NCBI RefSeq assembly: GCF_030146175.1
Contig: NZ_JASLCE010000106.1
Coordinates: 1-44,549 of the forward strand
Reading direction: 5' to 3'
DNA: 44,549 nucleotides
Source: Flavobacterium sp.
GTDB lineage: Bacteria > Bacteroidota > Bacteroidia > Flavobacteriales > Flavobacteriaceae
How positions within the stretch are numbered: position 1 is the first letter of the stretch; each line of letters opens with the position of its first letter. Shown one piece after another: positions 23,198 to 31,544 of the stretch. The translations under genes and the position numbers were made by a program. The notes under the pieces were generated by a model, which was given only the letters and a program-made list of their open reading frames with translations, was not told the origin of the DNA and did no database searches.

Positions 23198-24256
23198 CTA
23201 TTCAATTGATTTTACAACCGCTTTTTCGGCTTCCTTACGGGTACCGTCAAAACCGTCGACACCACTTACGGTGGTATATTTTAATACGTATTTTTTACCC
23301 GGATTCAGTTTGTTATAAACACTCTGACACATTAAAGTGGCTTCGTGGAAACCACATAAAATCAGTTTTAATTTACCCGGATAGGTATTGATATCGCCAA
23401 TGGCATAAATTCCTTCGATATTGGTCTGATAATCCAGCGCATTATTTACTTTAATCGCGTTTTTCTCGATCTCAAGTCCCCAATTGGCAATAGCGCCCAA
23501 TTTTGGTGTCAATCCGAATAACGGGATAAAATAATCGGTTTCTACATTCATGCGTGCGCCATTGATTTCGATATCCACCGATTCAATACGTTCGGATCCT
23601 TTAAAACCAACAACTTCAGCAGGTGTGATCAAACGAATTTTACCTGCTTTTTTCAATTCCTGAACTTTTTCAACCGAGTCCAAAGCACCACGGAATTCGT
23701 TTCGACGGTGTACCAGCGTTACTTCCGAGGCTACATTCGATAAAAAGATACTCCAGTCCAAAGCCGAATCTCCTCCTCCGGAAATTACTACTTTTTTATT
23801 GCGGAATTTTTCCGGATCTTTTACAAAATACTCTACCCCCTTATCTTCCTGCTCGTAAAACTCCAAATCTTTCAGGATTGGTTTTCTCGGTTCAAAACTT
23901 CCCAATCCACCGGCAATAGCGACTGCTTTTGCGTGATGTTGCGTCCCCTTATCGGTGGTTACAATAAACGTTCCATCTTCCAGTTTTTCTATAGTTTCCG
24001 CTTTTTCATTTAGCGTAAATCCCGGTTGGAACTGTTTGATCTGTTCCATAAGATTATCGACCAAATCACCTGCCAATACCGACGGAAATCCCGGAATATC
24101 GAAAATAGGTTTTTTAGGATACAACTCCGTTAATTGTCCTCCCGGTTGCGGAAGACCATCGATAATATGGCATTTTAATTTTAAAAGTCCGGCTTCGAAA
24201 ACGGCAAAAAGTCCTGTGGGACCTGCACCAATAATTAGTATATCTGTTTCAATCAT
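23198..24256 (-). CDS. Ferredoxin-NADP reductase, thioredoxin reductase-like type
   Basis: The 352-residue flavoprotein has the FAD motif GAGPTGLFAVFEAGL (about 10-24), a PGGQLTELYP segment near 41-50, and a second Rossmann motif (VVISGGGDSALDWSIFLSN, about 152-170) for NAD(P)H. The closing segment YAIGDINTYPGKLKL binds FAD. No CxxC redox pair is present, which separates it from thioredoxin reductase and places it with the YumC-type reductases. It is translated just ahead of the ferredoxin gene and should reduce that ferredoxin. Confidence 0.93.
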   Translation of the reverse strand: MIETDILIIGAGPTGLFAVFEAGLLKLKCHIIDGLPQPGGQLTELYPKKPIFDIPGFPSVLAGDLVDNLMEQIKQFQPGFTLNEKAETIEKLEDGTFIVTTDKGTQHHAKAVAIAGGLGSFEPRKPILKDLEFYEQEDKGVEYFVKDPEKFRNKKVVISGGGDSALDWSIFLSNVASEVTLVHRRNEFRGALDSVEKVQELKKAGKIRLITPAEVVGFKGSERIESVDIEINGARMNVETDYFIPLFGLTPKLGAIANWGLEIEKNAIKVNNALDYQTNIEGIYAIGDINTYPGKLKLILCGFHEATLMCQSVYNKLNPGKKYVLKYTTVSGVDGFDGTRKEAEKAVVKSIE

Positions 24257-24275
24257 TACGTAATGGATTAATTAA

Positions 24276-24289
24276 GGACACAAATGTCC
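24276..24289. repeat. Short inverted repeat upstream of the ferredoxin reductase gene
   Basis: GGACA and TGTCC flank CAAA, 20 nt before the reductase start. The half-site resembles the one in front of the sigma-54 regulator gene (31513-31532), but the spacing differs. It may be an operator or chance. Confidence 0.3.
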
Positions 24290-24375
24290 CTCGAATTATT
24301 TTCTTGTTCTATGACAAATATCAAGAAATCTAACGATGGAAGGCATTATACTGCCTGTCAGGAAATATCCTGAAG

Positions 24376-24413
24376 ACAAAAAAAGTCCCGGCTTCTGTAT
24401 CTCAAAAGCCGGG
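24376..24413 (-). terminator. Hairpin terminator after the Nfu gene
   Basis: CCCGGCTT and AAGCCGGG pair exactly (24387-24394 with 24406-24413). On the minus strand the stem is followed, after GAC-like bases, by seven T residues. It sits 16 nt past the Nfu stop and separates mrp-nfu from the ferredoxin operon. Confidence 0.8.
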
Positions 24414-24428
24414 TACTGTATCCTGAAT

Positions 24429-24668
24429 TTATGCTACGTTAACCACAGTTTCGATCTGCGGCACATATTTTTTGATCGTAGTTTCCACACCAGCGCGTAA
24501 CGTCATTTGGTTTACGCTACAAGCTGTGCAGGCACCTTCAAGGCGAACTTTTACGTGCTTATCGTCTTCAATTTCGATAAGCGTAATATCGCCACCATCC
24601 GAATTTAAGAACGGACGAATTTCTTCCAGTGCTCTTTCAACGTTTAGTTTGATTTCTTCTGTTGTCAT
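24429..24668 (-). CDS. NifU-like Fe-S carrier domain protein (Nfu)
   Basis: The 79-residue protein is a single NifU C-terminal domain. ALEEIRPFLNSDGGDITL at 13-30 is the family start, and C47-T-A-C50 is the cluster-binding CxxC; two subunits would hold one 4Fe-4S cluster. Nfu proteins hand clusters to target enzymes. It starts 1 nt after mrp, a common pairing, so the two proteins are probably made together. Confidence 0.93.
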   Translation of the reverse strand: MTTEEIKLNVERALEEIRPFLNSDGGDITLIEIEDDKHVKVRLEGACTACSVNQMTLRAGVETTIKKYVPQIETVVNVA

Positions 24669-24669
24669 T

Positions 24670-25800
24670 TTATTTCTTTTTTACAGCTGAACATCCAGCC
24701 ATCGTGGTAATTTTTATTGCTTCTGTAGGCGGCAGACTTTCATTTCTGCTTACTACTTCCTGTACTACGGAACGCGCCAGTTCTTCAAATGCTTTTTCGA
24801 TTGGCGATGCCGTTTGCAAAGCGGCCGGACGACCGTAATCGCCTGCTTCGCGAATGCTTTGTACAATTGGCACTTCTCCTAAGAATGGTACCTGTAAGTC
24901 TTCTGCAAGATTTTTCGCACCTTCTTTTCCGAAGATATAATATTTGTTGTCCGGTAATTCATCCGGTGTAAAATAGGCCATGTTTTCAATGATTCCCAAA
25001 ACCGGTACATTGATGCTTTCGGCCTGGAACATCGATACTCCTTTTTTAGCATCGGCCAAAGCCACTGCCTGAGGTGTACTTACCACCACCGCTCCGGTAA
25101 TTGGAAGCGATTGCATGATCGACAGGTGAATATCTCCTGTTCCCGGTGGTAAATCCAGTAACATAAAATCCAGTTCGCCCCAATCGGCATCAAAAATCAT
25201 CTGATTTAAAGCTTTCGAAGCCATTGGACCTCTCCAGATTACCGCCTGATCCGGACTGGTAAAGAAACCGATAGATAAGATTTCCACACCGTAACTCTGG
25301 ATGGGTTTCATTTTGGATTTTCCGTCAACCTCAACCGAAATCGGACGTGCTTTTTCCACATCAAACATAATCGGCATGGAAGGACCGTAAATATCTGCAT
25401 CCAAAACGCCAACCTTAAAGCCCATATTCGCCAGCGTTACCGCCAGATTTGCCGTAATAGTCGATTTTCCAACACCACCTTTTCCAGATGAAACAGCGAT
25501 AATATTGCTGATTCCCGGAATCGATTTGCCTTTGATTTCCGGTTTTTCCGGAGCTTCAACTTTTATATTGACTTTTACTTTTGCCTTATCGTATATTTTT
25601 TCATGGATCACTTTCATAATGTCCACCTCAGCGCGTTTTTTGATATGCAACGCCGGGGTGTGCAATAATAAATCCACTACTACTTCATCTCCGAAAGTGA
25701 TTACGTTTTGTACCGCACCGCTTTCTACCATATTTTTACCTTCTCCCGCTATGGAAATCGCTTCCAATGCTTTAAGAATTTCTTTCCTGTCTAATTTCAT
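24670..25800 (-). CDS. mrp: Mrp/ApbC-type P-loop ATPase, Fe-S carrier
   Basis: The 376-residue protein has an N-terminal MIP18-like (DUF59) domain (about 1-85), then the Mrp ATPase with a deviant Walker A SSGKGGVGKST (about 103-113), a switch DADIYGPSMP, and the LLDLPPGTGD motif (about 217-226). Mrp proteins carry 4Fe-4S clusters to targets. The CxxC found after ENM in the E. coli-type proteins is missing: this protein reads ENMAYFTPDELPDNKYYIFG. The only cysteine I see is in the C-terminal tail (AGCSAVKKK). It is first in the transcript and is followed at once by nfu. Confidence 0.93.
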   Translation of the reverse strand: MKLDRKEILKALEAISIAGEGKNMVESGAVQNVITFGDEVVVDLLLHTPALHIKKRAEVDIMKVIHEKIYDKAKVKVNIKVEAPEKPEIKGKSIPGISNIIAVSSGKGGVGKSTITANLAVTLANMGFKVGVLDADIYGPSMPIMFDVEKARPISVEVDGKSKMKPIQSYGVEILSIGFFTSPDQAVIWRGPMASKALNQMIFDADWGELDFMLLDLPPGTGDIHLSIMQSLPITGAVVVSTPQAVALADAKKGVSMFQAESINVPVLGIIENMAYFTPDELPDNKYYIFGKEGAKNLAEDLQVPFLGEVPIVQSIREAGDYGRPAALQTASPIEKAFEELARSVVQEVVSRNESLPPTEAIKITTMAGCSAVKKK

Positions 25801-25845
25801 TATTTTATTCGCTTTAAGTCGTTTATTAAGACTGACTTTATGTTA

Positions 25846-25853
25846 CAAAGATA
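25846..25853 (-). promoter_or_regulatory. -7 promoter element of mrp
   Basis: The minus strand reads TATCTTTG (TAnnTTTG) 45 nt before the mrp start codon. The upstream half has no clear TTTG. Confidence 0.45.
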
Positions 25854-26075
25854 AGATGAAAAGTTCTTAAAATAAAGATAAAGAATTGTATTTGTTTATT
25901 GCGCAATAGCTTCGCTTTACACTTCCGGTTTCAAAACCCTTAATCCGGGACAATAACGGGAATTCAAACCGGTTTCCAGCTGCTTATTTTTTAAAGAATT
26001 TCCGATTTAATTTCGAAAATCCATTTTAAAATTCAATTTTCGGGTAGTCAATCTGAGTTTTTCCGCTGTTACTTC

Positions 26076-26112
26076 AAAAAAAAGCTGCAACCGAAACATG
26101 TCCGATTGCAGC
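26076..26112 (-). terminator. Terminator of the ABC export operon
   Basis: GCTGCAA (26084-26090) and TTGCAGC (26106-26112) pair, and the stem can extend inward with mismatches. On the minus strand it runs into eight T residues. It follows the permease stop codon by about 25 nt. Confidence 0.8.
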
Positions 26113-26137
26113 AAAAGGTAGTAAAAATCAAAGTGGA

Positions 26138-28540
26138 TTATTCGTATTTCAGGTATTTCAGAATATCGATCCTTGTTGCCTGATAGGCTTTCGAAAGCAC
26201 GATAAGCAATGTGAGCGATAATAAGACCACAAAACCAATAATAAACGGTAAGGTGGTTATCGAAATCCGGAAAGCAAAGTCTTCCAGCCATTTATTAAGC
26301 AGGTAATACGCCGGCATCGCTGCCAGAATAAAACCGATAATACAAAAAATGATGTATTGTGTCGACAGGTTTTTAAGTAGCATTCCGGTTTCGGCACCCA
26401 ATGTTCTTCGGATCGCGATTTCTTTTATGCGTCTTTCGATCGAATACGATGCCAGCGCAAACAATCCGAACAATGCTATAGTGATCACTACAATATTGAG
26501 CAGCGAAAATAAATTGCGTTGTTTTATATAGGTTTCATAGGTCCGGGCGTATTCTTTATCTACAAAATCGTATTTAAACGGATATTCGGTGTCGACTTTC
26601 TGCGTCCAGAATTTCTCCAAACCGGCAATCGTCTGATCCATGTTTTGTGCATCGACTTTTACATATATTTTATTGATATTGGTTTGCATCCACGGAACCG
26701 TTTTAATATGAAAGAAAACCATTGGCGGTATTTCCCGCTGTAATCCATATAAATGGAAATTGTCGACTATTCCAACCACTTTTAATTTTTGGCCGTTCCA
26801 TTCGATTTCTTTTCCAATCGGATCTTTTTCACCCATCTTATCCCATGTTACTTTATTGATCAACATTGTACTAACGGTATCGGAAGCCAACTCCGGTGAA
26901 AGCATTCGCCCCTGAAGCAGTTTTATATTCAACATATTCAGTAAATCAAAGTCGATTCCCATATTTTGTGCCTGAATGTTGTTATCGTTATGCGTAAAGC
27001 CTGTTGAAGACGTAGCACCTCTGCCTGAAAAATTAAAGGTTCCGGCTCCTACTCCCTTAACGCCTTTGATTTTTTGCAATTCCTGTTGAAAGGTTCTGTA
27101 TCGCTCGTAATCGGTTCCGTCTCTTTTTGCACGATACGGAATCGTTACAATCTGGTCGCCTTTATAGCCTAATTCCTTACTACTCATATAGCGTACCTGT
27201 TGGTATACGATATACGATCCGATAATAAAAAATGTCGCAATGGCAAACTGAAGGATCAACATTCCGTTTCGAAGCCATATTCCGTTTTTACTTCGTCCGA
27301 AATTACCTTTCAGTACTTTTAAGGTTTCAAAATTCGATACATATATCGCAGGAAAAATACCCGCCAATGCGATAACCACGACCACAATCAGCAACAATTG
27401 CAAATAGAACTGACTTCCGATCATTTGGAGGTCTTTTTCTAAGAACGAATTATAAAACGGCAGAGCAAGCTCCACGATCATCATCGACAAAATCAAGGCC
27501 CCGAAAACCACTAATATAGTTTCGAAAACAAACTGCCATACGATTTGTTTTTTAGTCGCTCCGATAATTTTTCGGATACCGATTTCTTTCGCTCTTTTAA
27601 TCGCATTTGCCGTGGCCAGATTGATATAATTCACAATAGAAAGTACCAGAATCAGAATTGAAAGCCCCATCATGATCATCAAAAACTGGTAATTCCCTTT
27701 TCCTTCTACCAAACCGCTGGTTAAGTCACTAAGTCGTGCTTTTGACAATGGCGTCATGGAAACCTTGATAACTCCGTATTTTTTAATAAACTCCTGTTCC
27801 GTAATTCCCATTTCGGCAGCGTTTTTCCGGATGCGATGTTCGTAGTAAATTTTTTCAATTTCTTTACAGACCGCGTCTACTTTGTCCGGACTCTTAATTT
27901 TTAACATTAATCCGTAATTAAAATCACCCCAACTTTCGCTGTTTTTATCCATTTTTAAATACAACATCACGTCGGGTGCCATCGACGATTTACCCGGAAT
28001 ACGGTATACGCCTCGTACCGCATACGGTTTGCCATCGTAGATCATTTGTTTCCCTATCGGATTTTCATCTTTAAAAAACAATTTGGCAACGTCTTCCGAT
28101 AATGCTATACTATTTTGATCCTGTATGGCTGTTTTCGCGTTTCCGGCTATAAATTCAAAAGGGAAATACGAGAAGAAATTACTTTCGGCAGCGCCAATTT
28201 TCTTGATCATTTCTTTTTTTCCATTGTAGTTCAGAATTTCCTCCGAGTACCATGCCGTATAATAACAGTAACTTTCGATGTTTTTGGATGACGCTTCCAG
28301 CATCGGAGCGGTTGGCGCTACATTCCACGCCCATTTACCGGCATCGGCCACATCGTTAATCACTTCATAAACCTTGTCTTTTTCCGGGTTCCATTCGTTA
28401 TACGCGTGCTCTTCATTCCAATACAAAATGGCAAAGATTAATCCGGAAATCCCGATGCTTAATCCCAATATATTGAGTATTGAAAACAGTTTGTGTTGCT
28501 TAAAATGATACACAAACACTTTTAACCAGTTTTGTATCAT
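26138..28540 (-). CDS. MacB/FtsX-type ABC transporter permease
   Basis: The 800-residue protein has two FtsX units, as in Bacteroidetes MacB-like permeases. There is an N-terminal span (LFSILNILGLSIGISGLIFA, about 18-37), a large periplasmic MacB_PCD-type domain, three spans near 285-410, a fourth near 430-450 (MLILQFAIATFFIIGSYIVY), a second periplasmic domain, and three C-terminal spans near 690-790. RAKEIGIRKIIGATKKQI and RIKEIAIRRTLGAETGML are the coupling segments before helices. It is last in the operon HlyD-ATPase-DUF2807-permease, 2 nt after the DUF2807 gene. MacB-type systems transmit force to the periplasm instead of transporting through the membrane. Confidence 0.9.
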   Translation of the reverse strand: MIQNWLKVFVYHFKQHKLFSILNILGLSIGISGLIFAILYWNEEHAYNEWNPEKDKVYEVINDVADAGKWAWNVAPTAPMLEASSKNIESYCYYTAWYSEEILNYNGKKEMIKKIGAAESNFFSYFPFEFIAGNAKTAIQDQNSIALSEDVAKLFFKDENPIGKQMIYDGKPYAVRGVYRIPGKSSMAPDVMLYLKMDKNSESWGDFNYGLMLKIKSPDKVDAVCKEIEKIYYEHRIRKNAAEMGITEQEFIKKYGVIKVSMTPLSKARLSDLTSGLVEGKGNYQFLMIMMGLSILILVLSIVNYINLATANAIKRAKEIGIRKIIGATKKQIVWQFVFETILVVFGALILSMMIVELALPFYNSFLEKDLQMIGSQFYLQLLLIVVVVIALAGIFPAIYVSNFETLKVLKGNFGRSKNGIWLRNGMLILQFAIATFFIIGSYIVYQQVRYMSSKELGYKGDQIVTIPYRAKRDGTDYERYRTFQQELQKIKGVKGVGAGTFNFSGRGATSSTGFTHNDNNIQAQNMGIDFDLLNMLNIKLLQGRMLSPELASDTVSTMLINKVTWDKMGEKDPIGKEIEWNGQKLKVVGIVDNFHLYGLQREIPPMVFFHIKTVPWMQTNINKIYVKVDAQNMDQTIAGLEKFWTQKVDTEYPFKYDFVDKEYARTYETYIKQRNLFSLLNIVVITIALFGLFALASYSIERRIKEIAIRRTLGAETGMLLKNLSTQYIIFCIIGFILAAMPAYYLLNKWLEDFAFRISITTLPFIIGFVVLLSLTLLIVLSKAYQATRIDILKYLKYE

Positions 28541-28542
28541 TG

Positions 28543-29286
28543 TTATTTAGCTGTAATGGTTCCTAATGAATTTTTGTTTGTTGTAAGCGCTTTCGGTTTG
28601 CCGGAATATTCAATAGCAGCTACCGAACTGGCGGATGCATCCAGTTTTTCGGTTACATGTACCGTTACTTTCGAGGCATTTGCCGCTTCAACGATAGCAT
28701 ATTTTACGTCCAGATCACCGGCTTTAAAAACCGATGCCGATTTTGCTACCACTTTTAATTCGGTTGCTTTTCCCGTTATCGTTGCTTTTCCGGCACTTGC
28801 TAAGGATGCCTTTAGCGTCGTTGTCTGAATAGCACCTTTAAAAGCCGATCCGGAATTGATGTCCAATTGTACGTTTTTTGATTTGATGTTTCCATCCAGA
28901 CGTGTTCCCGACGTAAGGGTGATTTGCACATTCGCTGTTTCCACTTCATTTTCTAAGGTCATTTTGGCCCCGGAAGCCAATTTAAAATTGGCAACATTCG
29001 GACTTAAAACTTCAACCCGTGCGATTTCAAAATTATTGGTTCCTTTATTGGATTTTATCTTTATTTTTAAGACGCCTTTCTCCACTTCGGTAGTGATCTG
29101 TTGTACTTTATCGGCCGTATCGGAGGTTACTTTTATTCCGGTTGTTTTACTTTGCGTATAGCGTATTTCAACTCCGCTATGGGCTTCAATGGTTGTAAAA
29201 TCGGCTACGGTTCTATTTTCGCTTACCTGCGCCTGGCATACAAATCCGATAAGACTTAAAGTTATGGCAATTATAATTCGTATCAT
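28543..29286 (-). CDS. DUF2807 head-GIN domain periplasmic protein
   Basis: The 247-residue protein has a signal peptide (MIRIIIAITLSLIGFVCQAQ, cleavage near 18-20) and a beta-helical DUF2807 (putative autotransporter adhesin, head GIN) domain. Recognition rests on the start NRTVADFTTIEAHSGVEIRYTQ and the repeated short strands with SGTRLDG, SGSAFKG and SASVFKAG. No outer-membrane anchor or sorting signal is seen. Such proteins are common in Bacteroidetes and have no settled function. It lies 30 nt after the ABC ATPase and 2 nt before the permease, so it may be a periplasmic partner or cargo of this exporter. Confidence 0.85.
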   Translation of the reverse strand: MIRIIIAITLSLIGFVCQAQVSENRTVADFTTIEAHSGVEIRYTQSKTTGIKVTSDTADKVQQITTEVEKGVLKIKIKSNKGTNNFEIARVEVLSPNVANFKLASGAKMTLENEVETANVQITLTSGTRLDGNIKSKNVQLDINSGSAFKGAIQTTTLKASLASAGKATITGKATELKVVAKSASVFKAGDLDVKYAIVEAANASKVTVHVTEKLDASASSVAAIEYSGKPKALTTNKNSLGTITAK

Positions 29287-29316
29287 GGTTTTTCTTTTTT
29301 AAGGTTGCTGTTGTTT

Positions 29317-30030
29317 TTAATTTTCTTTGGCATCGACTAAAACATCTACATTTCGGGCGTTTTGCTTTTCGCTGAGGATCACGCCGTCTTTCATATGAAT
29401 GGTACGCTGTGAAAACGATGCATCATAATCGGAATGGGTTACCATCATGATCGTCGCGCCATTCGCGTGTAAATCGGTTAGCAATTCCATTACTTCGTTT
29501 CCGTTACGGCTGTCCAGATTTCCGGTAGGCTCATCGGCCAAAATGATTTTCGGATTGGTGATCAAAGCTCGCGCTACGGCTACCCGTTGTTGTTGTCCAC
29601 CCGAAAGTTGCTGCGGATAATGTTTTAGGCGATGGGAAAGCGAAAGGCGTTCGGCAATGGCTTCCACTCGTTTTTTGCGTTCCGCACTACCCACATTATT
29701 GTAGATCAGCGGTAATTCGATATTGTCATATACCGACAATTCGTCAATCAGGTTAAAGTTTTGAAAAATAAACCCGATTTGCTGTTTCCGCAACTTCGCT
29801 TTTTCATTTTCCTTTAGTCCGTTGATCTCCTGACCTAAAAGTTTATAGCTTCCACTGGTAATTCCATCCAAAAGTCCGATGATATTGAGCAGGGTTGATT
29901 TCCCGCAACCCGAAGGTCCCATTACGGAGATAAAATCCCCTTCGTTAATTTGCAGTGCAATCTGATTTAATGCGGCTGTTTCCACTTCTTCCGTCCGGAA
30001 AACTTTAGAAAGATTTTGAATGCTGATCAT
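29317..30030 (-). CDS. ABC transporter ATP-binding protein, LolD/MacB type
   Basis: The 237-residue ATPase carries all motifs: Walker A GPSGCGKST (about 38-46), Q-loop FIFQNFNLIDELSVYDN, signature LSGGQQQRVAVARAL (about 141-155), Walker B IILADEPTGNLDS and the H-loop MVTHS. The LxVxDNIELPL layout is that of the MacB/LolD group that pairs with FtsX-type permeases. It is 126 nt downstream of the HlyD adaptor gene and 30 nt upstream of the DUF2807 gene. With the permease it forms the motor of the exporter. Confidence 0.93.
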   Translation of the reverse strand: MISIQNLSKVFRTEEVETAALNQIALQINEGDFISVMGPSGCGKSTLLNIIGLLDGITSGSYKLLGQEINGLKENEKAKLRKQQIGFIFQNFNLIDELSVYDNIELPLIYNNVGSAERKKRVEAIAERLSLSHRLKHYPQQLSGGQQQRVAVARALITNPKIILADEPTGNLDSRNGNEVMELLTDLHANGATIMMVTHSDYDASFSQRTIHMKDGVILSEKQNARNVDVLVDAKEN

Positions 30031-30156
30031 AACTGTTCGTTTTTTAGATTGATTGATTGATTTTTTCGATTTCCCGTTTCCGGGTTTTTACATTTTGTTC
30101 TTTTGTTTATCCGACTTAAAAATGGTTCGGTTAAAGTTATTATTAATTCCATTATT

Positions 30157-31398
30157 TTACTTGTCAAATTGTAAAACCGCCACTTCTTTATAATCCTGAT
30201 AAGAAGAGGTGATTACGTTTTCGCCATCTTTTAATCCTTCCAGCACTTCAAAATACAGCGGATTTTCCCGCCCCAGCTTGATCGTACGTCGGATGGCTTT
30301 ATCACCATTGACTACAAAGATCCAGTTTCCGGAGGTTTCCTGATTAAAACTTCCTTTGGGCAATACCAGCGTTTTCACACTTTCGGAAAGGGTTAATTTA
30401 ACGCCAAAGCTTAAGCCCTGTTTTAAATCCAGCTCTTTGGCGTTTTCAAAATTCAGCTCGACCTGAAATTTACCTTCTTTAACTTCCGGGATTACTTTGG
30501 CAATATGTACCGGGAACTGTTTCCCTTTGTATTCGATCGTTCCTTTTTGTCCAACCGATACGCGCTCCAGGTAAAATTCGTCGACTTTTGCAACCAGTTT
30601 ATACCCTTGCATCACATCAATTTTTCCGATACTTTCTCCGGCCTGGTAGTTTTTACCTAAAATCGGCTCGAACGAAGAAAGCCGTCCGGATAAGGGTGCC
30701 GTAATCAAAAAGTTCTTTTTATTCCCTCGCAAAATGTCAAGGCTTTTTTCCATTGTCGCAATCGAACGATTGATTTGCTGAATCTGGATCTGGTTGGTTT
30801 GTTTTTCTTTTTGAATGCTTTGCTGGATAATATTTTTGCGTTCCTGTTGGTAACGGAAGCCTTCCCGTGTCGTTTCCCATTCATTTTTGGCAATGATTCC
30901 TTTTTTAAACAGTCGTTCGTTAAGATCGTATAATTGTTTGGCCGTATTATAATCGTGTTCGATTGCGATCAGGTCTTTTGCGAGGTTTAATTCCTGATTT
31001 CGGATATCCAATCGCGCTTTGTTTAGATTGTTTATTTGTTCGATCATGGACGTCTCTTGTGTCAGGTAGCTTAATTCCGTATTCGGGTTATATAATTTGG
31101 CCAATGCCTGTCCTTTTTCGACATGACCTCCATTTTCTACAAAAATTTCCTGAACCGAACCACCTTCAATAATGTTGATTAAAATAGAATTTAACGGTTC
31201 GGCTTTTGCCTGAAACATAATAAAATCTTCAAAGTAGGCTTTACTTACGGTTTTGATGCTAACCTCATCCCTTTTTACATTCAGGCTTTTTTCTTTTGTG
31301 ATCATTGAATAGGCAAAATAGCTAACGATCAAAAAAAGTAGCACTATCCCAATACGATAGCTATTTTTTCTATTTTTACGAGTGATAACAGTATCCAT
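30157..31398 (-). CDS. HlyD/RND-type periplasmic adaptor of the ABC exporter
   Basis: The 413-residue protein starts with a short basic tail and one span (IGIVLLFLIVSYFAYSMI, about 17-34), then a lipoyl domain (SVQEIFVENGGHVEKGQALAKL, about 84-105), a long helical hairpin (about 108-215) and beta-barrel domains (LITAPLSGRLSSFEP near 233). It resembles MacA-like adaptors. It is first in the operon, with a sigma-54-like promoter directly upstream. No TolC-type channel gene follows; the exporter may use a channel encoded elsewhere, such as one like the gene at 9996-11354. Start is at the codon before DTVITRKNRK; the leader from the predicted start site is short. Confidence 0.9.
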   Translation of the reverse strand: MDTVITRKNRKNSYRIGIVLLFLIVSYFAYSMITKEKSLNVKRDEVSIKTVSKAYFEDFIMFQAKAEPLNSILINIIEGGSVQEIFVENGGHVEKGQALAKLYNPNTELSYLTQETSMIEQINNLNKARLDIRNQELNLAKDLIAIEHDYNTAKQLYDLNERLFKKGIIAKNEWETTREGFRYQQERKNIIQQSIQKEKQTNQIQIQQINRSIATMEKSLDILRGNKKNFLITAPLSGRLSSFEPILGKNYQAGESIGKIDVMQGYKLVAKVDEFYLERVSVGQKGTIEYKGKQFPVHIAKVIPEVKEGKFQVELNFENAKELDLKQGLSFGVKLTLSESVKTLVLPKGSFNQETSGNWIFVVNGDKAIRRTIKLGRENPLYFEVLEGLKDGENVITSSYQDYKEVAVLQFDK

Positions 31399-31424
31399 TT
31401 TTTGATTTTTGATATACTACACAA

Positions 31425-31440
31425 AGACAATTTCGTGCCA
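31425..31440 (-). promoter_or_regulatory. Candidate sigma-54 promoter of the ABC export operon
   Basis: The minus strand reads TGGCACGAAATTGTCT. The -24 half (TGGCACG) is a perfect match to the RpoN consensus; the -12 half is TTGT in place of TTGC, and the GC position is shifted to TC. It lies 27 nt upstream of the adaptor start codon, so transcription would begin about 15 nt before the start codon. The neighbouring divergent gene encodes a sigma-54 activator, which supports the call. Confidence 0.6.
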
Positions 31441-31512
31441 TTGTTTTAAAAATCAAGAACCTTCTGATTATCAATTGTTTTATAATTCGCCCTAATTTTG
31501 AAGTGTTCAATA

Positions 31513-31532
31513 TCGGACACTTTTTTGTCCGA
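31513..31532. promoter_or_regulatory. Candidate enhancer (UAS) for the sigma-54 activator
   Basis: TCGGACA (31513-31519) and TGTCCGA (31526-31532) are exact complements around six bases. The element lies about 75 bp upstream of the candidate sigma-54 promoter and about 110 bp from its likely start site, a usual place for NtrC-type enhancer sites. It is also in the 5' leader of the response regulator gene itself, so it could serve autoregulation or simply fold as RNA. Confidence 0.5.
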
Positions 31533-31544
31533 AACCGAACAACC

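Larger units (their letters stand above)
25801..26137. other. Intergenic region between mrp and the ABC permease gene
   Basis: About 340 bases contain the mrp promoter element near 25846 and the terminator of the ABC export operon near 26076-26112. Between them I see no gene; open frames there are shadows or short. Its middle part (25860-26070) holds nothing I can name. Confidence 0.6.

Noticed and set aside
26007..26291. 94-residue open frame on the minus strand at the end of the ABC permease gene
   Set aside because: It is out of frame with and overlaps the permease coding end, and the rest spans its terminator.
30047..30062. GATT tandem repeat before the ABC ATPase gene
   Set aside because: Four copies of a 4-bp unit in an AT-rich gap are not enough to call a functional repeat.
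30071..30084. CCCG/CGGG hairpin between adaptor and ATPase genes
   Set aside because: The stem has only 4 bp and no T tract in the direction of the operon, so it is not called as a terminator.
31503..31544. GTG start that would extend the sigma-54 regulator by 14 residues
   Set aside because: The extra residues are unlike a receiver start, and the stretch is better explained as a leader with an inverted repeat.
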